From assembly GCA_013813145.1 (NCBI GenBank), contig JACCSE010000340.1, forward strand, positions 1 to 5,249: DNA of 5,249 nt, read 5' to 3'. Below are positions 1 through 4,006 of this stretch, piece after piece. Numbering within the stretch: position 1 is the first letter of the stretch; each line of letters starts with the position of its first letter. The translations under genes were made by a program, and so were the position numbers. This stretch comes from Gemmatimonadales bacterium (GTDB taxonomy: Bacteria; Gemmatimonadota; Gemmatimonadetes; Gemmatimonadales; GWC2-71-9). The notes beneath the pieces were generated by a model, which made no database searches, was not told the origin of the DNA, and worked only from the letters and a program-made list of their open reading frames with translations.

Positions 1-405
1 GCGGGGGGTGTCCGGGTCGCGGGCCTCGAACTCGTCCGCGGCCTCGCGCGCCAATCGGGCAGCGGCGTGGTTGAGCTCGTAGACCATGTCCGCCATGCCG
101 TAGTCCGCCAGCGCGACCGCGGTCGAGTTGAAGGAGTTGGTCTCGATGATGTCCGCGCCGGCTTCGAGGTACGCGGCGTGAATGGCCCGGATAATCTGTG
201 GCTGGGTCAGCGTGAGGAGGTCGTTGTGGCCCTTGAGATCCCGGGGCCAGTCGGCAAAGCGGTCGCCCCGGTAGTCGCCCTCCGCCAGGCCATAGGTCTG
301 GATCATCGTCCCCATGGCGCCGTCCAGCACCAGAATGCGACGGGCGAGCTGCGGCTCGAGCAGGGCGAGGCGCTCCTCCCGGGTCAGGACCACGGCGTCG
401 AGCAT
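1..405 (-). CDS. metH: Cobalamin-dependent methionine synthase, N-terminal part (cut by window edge)
   Basis: MetH transfers the methyl group of 5-methyltetrahydrofolate through cobalamin to homocysteine, making methionine in the cytoplasm. Only the first 135 codons are visible; the family is usually about 1,150-1,250 residues, so most of the gene lies left of the window. The visible part is the start of the homocysteine-binding barrel. After a 20-residue lead come ILVLDGAMGTMIQ (residues about 28-40), YRGDRFADWPRDLKGHND (about 47-64) and EAGADIIETNSFNST (about 86-100). All three closely match the N-terminus of E. coli MetH as I remember it. The zinc-binding cysteines lie further on and cannot be checked. 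The start is the ATG at 405-403, preceded by AGGAGGT at 415-409. The gene stands behind its own SAM-II riboswitch and terminator (500-419), so it is probably transcribed separately from the upstream yggT operon and repressed when SAM is plentiful. Confidence 0.96.
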   Translation of the reverse strand, partial: MLDAVVLTREERLALLEPQLARRILVLDGAMGTMIQTYGLAEGDYRGDRFADWPRDLKGHNDLLTLTQPQIIRAIHAAYLEAGADIIETNSFNSTAVALADYGMADMVYELNHAAARLAREAADEFEARDPDTPR

Positions 406-408
406 GGG

Positions 409-415
409 ACCTCCT
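409..415 (-). promoter_or_regulatory. Ribosome binding site of metH
   Basis: Read on the minus strand this is AGGAGGT, a near-perfect Shine-Dalgarno site, with a short 3-nt gap to the ATG at 405. It starts only 3 nt after the terminator U-run and 34 nt after the end of the riboswitch core. It is therefore not part of the SAM-II pseudoknot. This argues against the masking of the ribosome binding site seen in many SAM-II leaders and for control by transcription termination. Confidence 0.8.
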
Positions 416-418
416 ACG

Positions 419-447
419 AAAAAACCCCAGGCCAAAACGCCTCGGGG
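419..447 (-). terminator. Intrinsic terminator in the metH leader (riboswitch OFF hairpin)
   Basis: On the minus strand the 5' arm CCCCGAGGC (447-439) pairs with GCCTGGGG (432-425), giving eight G-C or A-U pairs with one bulged G and a six-base loop GTTTTG. A run of six T follows directly (424-419). This is a textbook Rho-independent terminator. It stands in the 5' leader, 14 nt before the metH ATG, where it can only act as an attenuator. It follows the riboswitch core by one nucleotide. Confidence 0.8.
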
Positions 448-459
448 ACGCGTTTTAGC
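431..459 (-). promoter_or_regulatory. Predicted antiterminator hairpin of the metH leader
   Basis: On the minus strand GCTAAAACGC (459-450) is complementary to GCGTTTTGGC (440-431): ten pairs including one U-G wobble, with a nine-base loop. Its 5' arm is the 3' strand of the SAM-II pseudoknot (core nucleotides 42-51). Its 3' arm covers the loop and the inner stem bases of the terminator. It therefore cannot coexist with either the ligand-bound aptamer or the terminator. The pairing is seen directly; the switching role is inferred. Confidence 0.65.
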
Positions 460-500
460 AGTTTGTTTTACGTGGCCGCAATCAGCGCAAATCGCCACGG
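449..500 (-). promoter_or_regulatory. SAM-II (SAM-alpha) riboswitch upstream of metH
   Basis: The 52 nt read from 500 down to 449 align without gaps to the SAM-II aptamer of the metX RNA whose crystal structure I recall. Counting 500 as nucleotide 1, the conserved blocks are GAUUU (nt 8-12), AUUGC (nt 19-23) and GCUAAAA (nt 42-48). These include the equivalents of the ligand-contacting U10, U11, U21, U44 and A47. Helix P1 pairs nt 2-7 (CGUGGC, 499-494) with nt 25-30 (GCCACG, 476-471); its bases differ from the reference but pairing is kept. The pseudoknot helix pairs nt 14-16 with 50-52 and nt 22-23 with 42-43. The joining segment nt 31-41 is A-rich, as expected. The downstream gene, metH, is in the methionine/SAM pathway, which supports the call. 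The alignment is from memory, not a covariance-model search. Confidence 0.85.
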
Positions 501-517
501 AAGCAGTTGTGGGTCTA

Positions 518-545
518 AAAGTAGGGGGAAAAGACGCTGGGGCAA
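518..545 (-). promoter_or_regulatory. Possible promoter of the metH leader
   Basis: On the minus strand TTGCCC (545-540) and TACTTT (523-518) are 16 nt apart, a weak match to the sigma-70 -35 and -10 boxes. Transcription would begin near 511, about ten bases before the riboswitch core, which is the distance expected for a compact leader. The -10 match is only three of six, so position rather than sequence is the main support. Confidence 0.3.
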
Positions 546-554
546 GAGGTACCG

Positions 555-637
555 GCTATCCCGCTATCGGCTATCAGCTATCGGACCTGAAGCACCCAGC
601 CTCCGCTCCCGCGGACCGATAGCTGATAGCCGATAGC
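555..637. repeat. 22-bp perfect inverted repeat made of heptanucleotide units
   Basis: The arm at 563-584 is the exact reverse complement of 616-637, separated by 31 nt. Each arm is a short tandem repeat of seven-base units: GCTATCG, GCTATCA, GCTATCG at 563-569, 570-576 and 577-583, with one more copy, GCTATCC, at 555-561. The loop holds a smaller hairpin, CCGC-TCCC-GCGG (603-614). The element begins 14 bp beyond the yggT stop codon and lies upstream of the metH promoter. As RNA it would form a very strong stem, but no T-run follows on the minus strand, so it is not a standard intrinsic terminator. It may stabilise the 3' end of the yggT mRNA or simply be a dispersed repeat. Confidence 0.85.
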
Positions 638-650
638 CGACCTCCATCAT

Positions 651-1229
651 TCATCCCAACAGTCCCAACACAAACCCCCGCAACACCCACAGGATGAGCC
701 AGGCGACCATGGGACTGAAGTCGATCATTCCCATCGGCGGCAGGATCCGGCGGACCGGCTCGATGATCCAATCTGTGAGCAGGACCACCGGTCTCATCCA
801 GGTACGGTAGGGACCGATGCCGAACCAGGAGGCGATGACCCGGATGAAGATCGCCAGCATCACCAGGCTGAACCCGGCGCTCACCAGGAGCCGGACCCAT
901 CCGCGCGGCCCCGAGTAGGCCACGGCCGCCAGGGATCCGCTCATGCCGACGACCCAGCTCATCAGGCTCAGCAGCAGGAGCCCGCCGGCAATGACGATGC
1001 CGAGCAGCCAGAGCGGTGCGTCCTGCGGGCTTCCGCCTGCCCGCATCACCCGGCGCTCCAGAGGAAGGAGGATAGGATCGCTGGCGCGGCGGACCAGCCG
1101 GGGCCAGAGGCCGAAGGGGCCGATCTTCCGCTGGCGAACCGCCCAGTGGGTGAGGGCGACGATTGACGCATAGACCAGGGCGACGACGACGGTCCCCCGG
1201 GCGACCAGGTCGAGCGTGGGAAGCAACAC
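651..1229 (-). CDS. YggT-family integral membrane protein
   Basis: This 192-residue protein has two YggT modules, like E. coli YggT (about 188 residues). Hydrophobic segments lie at about 10-30, 73-95, 115-136 and 173-191. The second module is clear: WIIEPVRRILPPMGMID (about 154-170) followed by FSPMVAWLIL matches the family signature. The first module is more diverged (RRASDPILLPLERR, about 48-61). The family sits in the cytoplasmic membrane; its function is poorly known, with links to osmotic tolerance and, in some bacteria, cell shape or division. The start is GTG at 1229, 3 nt after the stop of the lipoprotein gene and without a visible Shine-Dalgarno site, so it probably depends on translational coupling. 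It ends with TGA at 653-651 and is the last gene of the desaturase operon. Confidence 0.9.
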   Translation of the reverse strand: MLLPTLDLVARGTVVVALVYASIVALTHWAVRQRKIGPFGLWPRLVRRASDPILLPLERRVMRAGGSPQDAPLWLLGIVIAGGLLLLSLMSWVVGMSGSLAAVAYSGPRGWVRLLVSAGFSLVMLAIFIRVIASWFGIGPYRTWMRPVVLLTDWIIEPVRRILPPMGMIDFSPMVAWLILWVLRGFVLGLLG

Positions 1230-1232
1230 GGT

Positions 1233-1682
1233 TCAGCGGTCCGGGCCGACCAGGATGGGCCGCTGGGCCCCCGAGCGGGTGGCGCACATCAGGGTGAATC
1301 GCCCGCCGTTGAGGGCAGCTTCTTCGAGGATCTGACTGTCACCACGGCAAGACATGATCTCGCGCCCTTCCGGCTTCCGATACTTCACCGTGACCAGCGG
1401 TTCGCGGTCGACGCTGAGGAGATAACGGGCGGTGGCGGGAGTCAGGCTGTCGATACCTATCTGGCGGAGCGACGCCGCGGGACGGCCGCGGTGGGAGCCC
1501 CGGTAATCCACCGCGCGGTCGACCAGCTCGAAGATCTCGCGCCCCAGCTCCTCGGCGTCGCGCCGGTCCGGAGCGAGAGTGGAAGCGGGAGCGCGAGTCG
1601 CGGGCGTCGCTCCCTCGTCGGCGCCGCACCCCGCGGCGGCCAGGGCGAGTGCGAGCGCGACCCACGGGCCCGTGCGGCTCAT
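1233..1682 (-). CDS. Small lipoprotein of unknown function, possibly with a pilin-like fold
   Basis: I do not recognise this 149-residue protein. It begins with a type II signal peptide: charged start MSRTG, hydrophobic VALALALAA, then lipobox AAGC with the lipidated Cys at 19. A Thr/Ala/Pro-rich linker (about 22-40) follows, then a predicted helix (about 41-60), a loop with GRPAASLRQIG (about 66-76), and predicted strands. Two further cysteines, C112 (MSCRG) and C133 (LMCAT), could form a disulfide. Helix, then a 'G.P.SL..LG'-like loop, then strands with a cysteine pair recalls the globular part of type IV pilins and pseudopilins, but this is only a resemblance. The ATG at 1682 overlaps the desaturase stop as ATGA and has no good Shine-Dalgarno site, so translation is probably coupled. 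There is no LPXTG or other clear motif. Confidence 0.75.
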   Translation of the reverse strand: MSRTGPWVALALALAAAGCGADEGATPATRAPASTLAPDRRDAEELGREIFELVDRAVDYRGSHRGRPAASLRQIGIDSLTPATARYLLSVDREPLVTVKYRKPEGREIMSCRGDSQILEEAALNGGRFTLMCATRSGAQRPILVGPDR

Positions 1683-2656
1683 TCCATCGCGAATTCGCGG
1701 TTGAACACGACCTCGAAGCTGAACGTCTTGGCCTTGCTTCTGGTCTCCATATGCTCCGCGATGCGCCGCAACCGGGCGGGGATCCCCAGGATCTTGTCCT
1801 GGGCGATCCGACCCAGCTCGCCCAGTCCCTGGATGCTCTCGATCTTCCAGTAGCGGATCTGTTCCTGGACGATCCGCAGGTAGTCCCGCGGTCCGTAGAT
1901 CCCTGACCGCCGGATCACGTCGGCCAGATCTTTGAACCCCGGCATGGTCACCCCGGGCATGTCGATGGCCGGGAGAATGAACGACGCCGAGTGCAGCGCC
2001 TGGTCGGGATCCCGCTTGAGGATCTCCTCGAAGACGGTACGGTAGAAGGCGTAATGCCGTGCCTCATCCTTGGCGACGTGGCTCAGCACCTCGCCCAGCC
2101 GAGGCTCGTACTCCGACACGATCCTACCCGTCTCGGCGTGGGAGAACTGGGTGGCCCGCTCCTGCACGGTGGTGTAGGCGAAGACCCGGTACGGGTCGCG
2201 ATCCCAGTCGGGGTGGAAGCCAGCCCGGATGTACTCGAACTGCATTTCCTCGATCTTACGCTGGTCGAACAGGCGGGTATCCCGGGCATAGTCGTGCAGC
2301 ACCTGGCCGTGCCGGTCCTCCTCGGCGGTCCACAGATTGTTCCAGTTGCGCCAGTGACTCTCGTCGCCCAGGTACACCGCGAGCAGGCGGTGGAAGTGGG
2401 GGAGGCCCTCCTCCGTGAGCATGTTCAGCGCGAGCGCGGCGCGCACCGGGTCGGGAATTCCTTCGGCCCGGGCGCGCAGCTCGGCCCGGAACGCATCGGG
2501 GTTGGTGTCGGGCGCCGGGTCCAGCAGATCGGACGGGAACCAGACGTCCCGCTTCCGTTCGTGGGCCTCCATGAGTTCGCGGACCCGTTCCTCGAGATCC
2601 TTGAGGACTTCAACTTTTACGGCGAGTTCCTGGGATGGATCGGTGGTGATGCCCAT
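1679..2656 (-). CDS. Soluble di-iron acyl-ACP desaturase (plant stearoyl-ACP desaturase type, DesA family)
   Basis: The protein is cytoplasmic and ferritin-like. The family inserts a cis double bond into a saturated acyl chain on acyl carrier protein using O2 and reduced ferredoxin. All six iron ligands of the castor enzyme have counterparts: E82 (LTEEGLP), E113 and H116 (AEEDRHG), E166 (VQERATQ), E198 and H201 (KDEARHY). The C-terminal part (YWKIESIQGL about 269-278, GIPARLRR about 291-298, FSFEVVFNREF about 312-322) also follows the plant enzyme. Mycobacterial DesA1/DesA2 belong to the same family. The size of 325 residues is close to a mature plant desaturase. I chose the ATG at 2656, preceded by AAGGGA; an in-frame TTG at 2689 would add 11 residues but has no well-placed ribosome binding site. 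This is the first gene of an operon with the lipoprotein and yggT. Regioselectivity and chain length cannot be read from sequence. Confidence 0.94.
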   Translation of the reverse strand: MGITTDPSQELAVKVEVLKDLEERVRELMEAHERKRDVWFPSDLLDPAPDTNPDAFRAELRARAEGIPDPVRAALALNMLTEEGLPHFHRLLAVYLGDESHWRNWNNLWTAEEDRHGQVLHDYARDTRLFDQRKIEEMQFEYIRAGFHPDWDRDPYRVFAYTTVQERATQFSHAETGRIVSEYEPRLGEVLSHVAKDEARHYAFYRTVFEEILKRDPDQALHSASFILPAIDMPGVTMPGFKDLADVIRRSGIYGPRDYLRIVQEQIRYWKIESIQGLGELGRIAQDKILGIPARLRRIAEHMETRSKAKTFSFEVVFNREFAME

Positions 2657-2691
2657 GATTCCCTTGAGAGGCGAGCCTGTGCCAGACAAAG

Positions 2692-2724
2692 CGGACCAGC
2701 CCTCATAATAGCGGGGCCGGTCCG
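2692..2724. repeat. 11-bp dyad between the GNAT gene and the desaturase
   Basis: Arms at 2692-2702 and 2714-2724 pair over 11 positions around an 11-nt loop. The single plus-strand mismatch (2698/2718) becomes a G-U pair in minus-strand RNA. The minus strand reads GGACCGGCCC...GGGCTGGTCC. It could be a terminator for the GNAT gene, although only a weak T-rich stretch (CTTTGTCT) follows. Its loop contains the candidate -10 box of the desaturase promoter, so it could also be an operator. Confidence 0.5.
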
Positions 2725-2735
2725 TTCTATGCCAA
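2705..2735 (-). promoter_or_regulatory. Candidate sigma-70 promoter of the desaturase operon
   Basis: On the minus strand TTGGCA (2735-2730) and TATTAT (2710-2705) each match the -35 and -10 consensus at five of six positions. Spacing is 19 nt, longer than the ideal 17. Transcription would begin near 2698, giving a leader of about 40 nt to the ATG at 2656. This also argues against the TTG at 2689 as start, since the leader would then be only about 9 nt. Confidence 0.45.
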
Positions 2736-2764
2736 CAGGGTCCTGCGGGGGTGGGGGAGGAAGC

Positions 2765-3196
2765 TCAGCGGCGAGGCGCCAGGCGCTTCTCCATCAACGA
2801 CCAGCTCCGCCGGCCGATGTAGTTCTCCCGTTGGAGGATGCGGCGCCAGCCCAGGGCGCCCAGCAGCCCCTCCGACCGGTCGTCATCGGTCCAGAACTCC
2901 GCGACATGCGCGCCCGCCTCGACGGCTCGGACTTCGAAGGCCTCCATAAGCCGGTGGGCGTGGCCCTGATGCCGCTCCCTCGGGAGCACTACCACGTCCA
3001 CCAGATGGGCCACTCCGCCTCGGAGCCAGAAGCGGAGCCCGCCTATCCAGTCACCGATTTCGTTGCTGAGGATGAGATACCGCTCGTCGAGCACGCTGGA
3101 CCAGCCCGCCGGATCCTCTTCCTGCTCGAGGAGCTCGGAAAACCAGGCGGCGAAGTCGCCGTCCTGCTCCATGTCACGGATGGTGAGCTCGCTCAT
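2765..3196 (-). CDS. GNAT-family N-acetyltransferase
   Basis: This 143-residue protein has the GNAT fold, which moves an acetyl group from acetyl-CoA to an amine. The acetyl-CoA pyrophosphate loop is visible at residues 70-80: VLPRERHQGHA, fitting the R/Q-x-x-G-x-G/A rule with R75, G78 and A80. It comes after the expected strand (GVAHLVDVVV, 61-70) and before a helix (HRLMEAFEVRAVEAG). A later LLGALGWRR (111-119) matches the usual C-terminal 'LGF/W' region. The acidic N-terminal stretch ELLEQEEDP (21-29) is unremarkable for the family. The substrate cannot be inferred. The start is ATG 3196 with AGGTG six bases upstream on the minus strand. It is probably its own transcription unit, since a promoter and a dyad separate it from the desaturase. 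Confidence 0.9.
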   Translation of the reverse strand: MSELTIRDMEQDGDFAAWFSELLEQEEDPAGWSSVLDERYLILSNEIGDWIGGLRFWLRGGVAHLVDVVVLPRERHQGHAHRLMEAFEVRAVEAGAHVAEFWTDDDRSEGLLGALGWRRILQRENYIGRRSWSLMEKRLAPRR

Positions 3197-3392
3197 GGTG
3201 CACCTGCCTTGATGGGGATTGCTTCCTTACTTATGCAACACTAATGCCATCGACGGCCTTTCAGTGTGCCCGTGGTCACCCGGGGTGCTGGCAGTGGGCA
3301 CGAGAGCCCCACGCTTGAGCATGGGACCGGGAACGGCCGGCCCTCGGGCGAGATGAGACAGGAGGCCTGTTGCGCCGCTAAGGCCGGTGGCG

Positions 3393-3420
3393 TTGCCTCG
3401 CCGCCTCGCCGTCATAGCTT
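3393..3420 (+). promoter_or_regulatory. Weak candidate promoter of trxC
   Basis: TTGCCT (3393-3398) and TAGCTT (3415-3420) are 16 nt apart and lie about 40 nt upstream of the trxC ATG. The -10 match is poor. The rest of the divergent region 3197-3461 must also carry the GNAT promoter on the minus strand, but I could not pick a convincing one; otherwise I see only small dyads such as GTGCCC/GGGCAC (3266-3271/3296-3301). Confidence 0.25.
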
Positions 3421-3450
3421 GCAAGGGGGGCGCACGGCTCCCGACAGCAA

Positions 3451-3456
3451 AGGAGG
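3451..3456 (+). promoter_or_regulatory. Ribosome binding site that fixes the trxC start
   Basis: AGGAGG, within AAAGGAGGTG, lies five bases before the ATG at 3462. It is the strongest Shine-Dalgarno site in the window. It rules out the upstream in-frame ATG at 3387, which would add 25 residues unlike any thioredoxin and would bury this site inside the coding region. Confidence 0.9.
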
Positions 3457-3461
3457 TGCAC

Positions 3462-3923
3462 ATGTCGGAAACGAAATCGGAGACCGAGGCGGCCGCCAGG
3501 CCGGTCGTCGTCTCCTGCGTCTTTTGTGGGAAGCCGAACCGGGTTGACCTGGTCCGGCTATCGGCGGGGCCGAAGTGCAGGGAGTGCGGCCGGCCGATCC
3601 GGCTGGACCGTCCGCTCAAGGTGACCGATACCGACTTCGATCGGACGATCCAGGGGGCCAGCGTGCCGGTCCTGGTGGACTTCTACGCCGACTGGTGCGG
3701 CCCCTGCCGGATCATGGCGCCGACCCTAGACGAGCTGGCACAGCACCGGACGGGAGAGCTGCTGGTCCTGAAGCTGGACACCGACGCCAGCGCTGCCACG
3801 GCGAGCAGATTCGGGATCCGCGGCATTCCCACGGTGATCGCGTTCCGAAACGGAAAGGAATCGGGGCGGCATGTGGGGGTGGGGGATATGAAGGTGTTGG
3901 AGGGGCTGGTTGGGGGAAGGTGA
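3462..3923 (+). CDS. trxC: Thioredoxin 2 with N-terminal zinc ribbon (TrxC type)
   Basis: This cytoplasmic disulfide reductase passes electrons from thioredoxin reductase to oxidised protein thiols. The 153-residue protein has a short charged lead (1-14), then a zinc ribbon with two CxxC pairs, C19-V-F-C22 and C39-R-E-C42. A complete thioredoxin domain follows: LVDFYADWCGPC (71-82) with active-site C79 and C82, and the loop GIRGIPT (118-124) carrying the cis-proline P123. This is the domain order of E. coli TrxC (139 residues); the extra length is the N-terminal lead. In TrxC the zinc ribbon is known to respond to oxidation. The gene is monocistronic, divergent from the GNAT gene and convergent with the transporter. 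Its last codons are unusually G-rich. No OxyR-type site was recognised upstream. Confidence 0.95.
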   Translation: MSETKSETEAAARPVVVSCVFCGKPNRVDLVRLSAGPKCRECGRPIRLDRPLKVTDTDFDRTIQGASVPVLVDFYADWCGPCRIMAPTLDELAQHRTGELLVLKLDTDASAATASRFGIRGIPTVIAFRNGKESGRHVGVGDMKVLEGLVGGR

Positions 3924-3971
3924 CGGGTAGGGGGCAGCGGGGCAGAAAGAGCACACCGGCCAGGCTCGGTG

Positions 3972-4006
3972 CGTCCGCCTTCCGCAGTCGGCCGTCCGCA
4001 GTCTCC
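3972..4006. repeat. Heptanucleotide tandem repeat in the trxC/transporter convergent spacer
   Basis: Five consecutive seven-base units are CGTCCGC, CTTCCGC, AGTCGGC, CGTCCGC and AGTCTCC. The first four fit NNTCNGC. The nine-base block TCCGCAGTC occurs twice, 14 bp apart (3981-3989 and 3995-4003). The array runs up to the transporter stop codon. No clear intrinsic terminator with a T-run is visible for either convergent gene in 3924-4005. Confidence 0.6.

Noticed and set aside
67..636. Plus-strand open frames across metH and its leader
   Set aside because: They are antisense to metH and the riboswitch, which are both well supported; the composition is typical of a shadow frame.
406..650. Cobalamin, SAM-I or SAH riboswitch before metH
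   Set aside because: I looked for the conserved cores of these classes and did not find them. The SAM-II core accounts for the conserved bases and pairing.
574..1287. Open frame of 237 codons on the minus strand overlapping yggT
   Set aside because: It is out of frame with YggT, rich in Arg, Pro and Gly, and runs through the inverted repeat. The YggT frame has clear membrane segments and family motifs.
1688..1699. Perfect 12-bp palindrome CGCGAATTCGCG near the desaturase end
   Set aside because: It encodes part of the NREF segment that is conserved in the family, so coding constraint and chance explain it. There is no promoter nearby that it could control.
1991..3244. Long open frame of 417 codons on the plus strand opposite the desaturase and GNAT genes
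   Set aside because: It is an antisense shadow of two well-supported genes in GC-rich DNA. Its translation has no recognisable domain, and it crosses the intergenic region between them.
3227..3619. Open frame of 130 codons on the minus strand in the divergent region
   Set aside because: It runs antisense through the trxC zinc ribbon and its promoter region. It has no ribosome binding site or recognisable motif.
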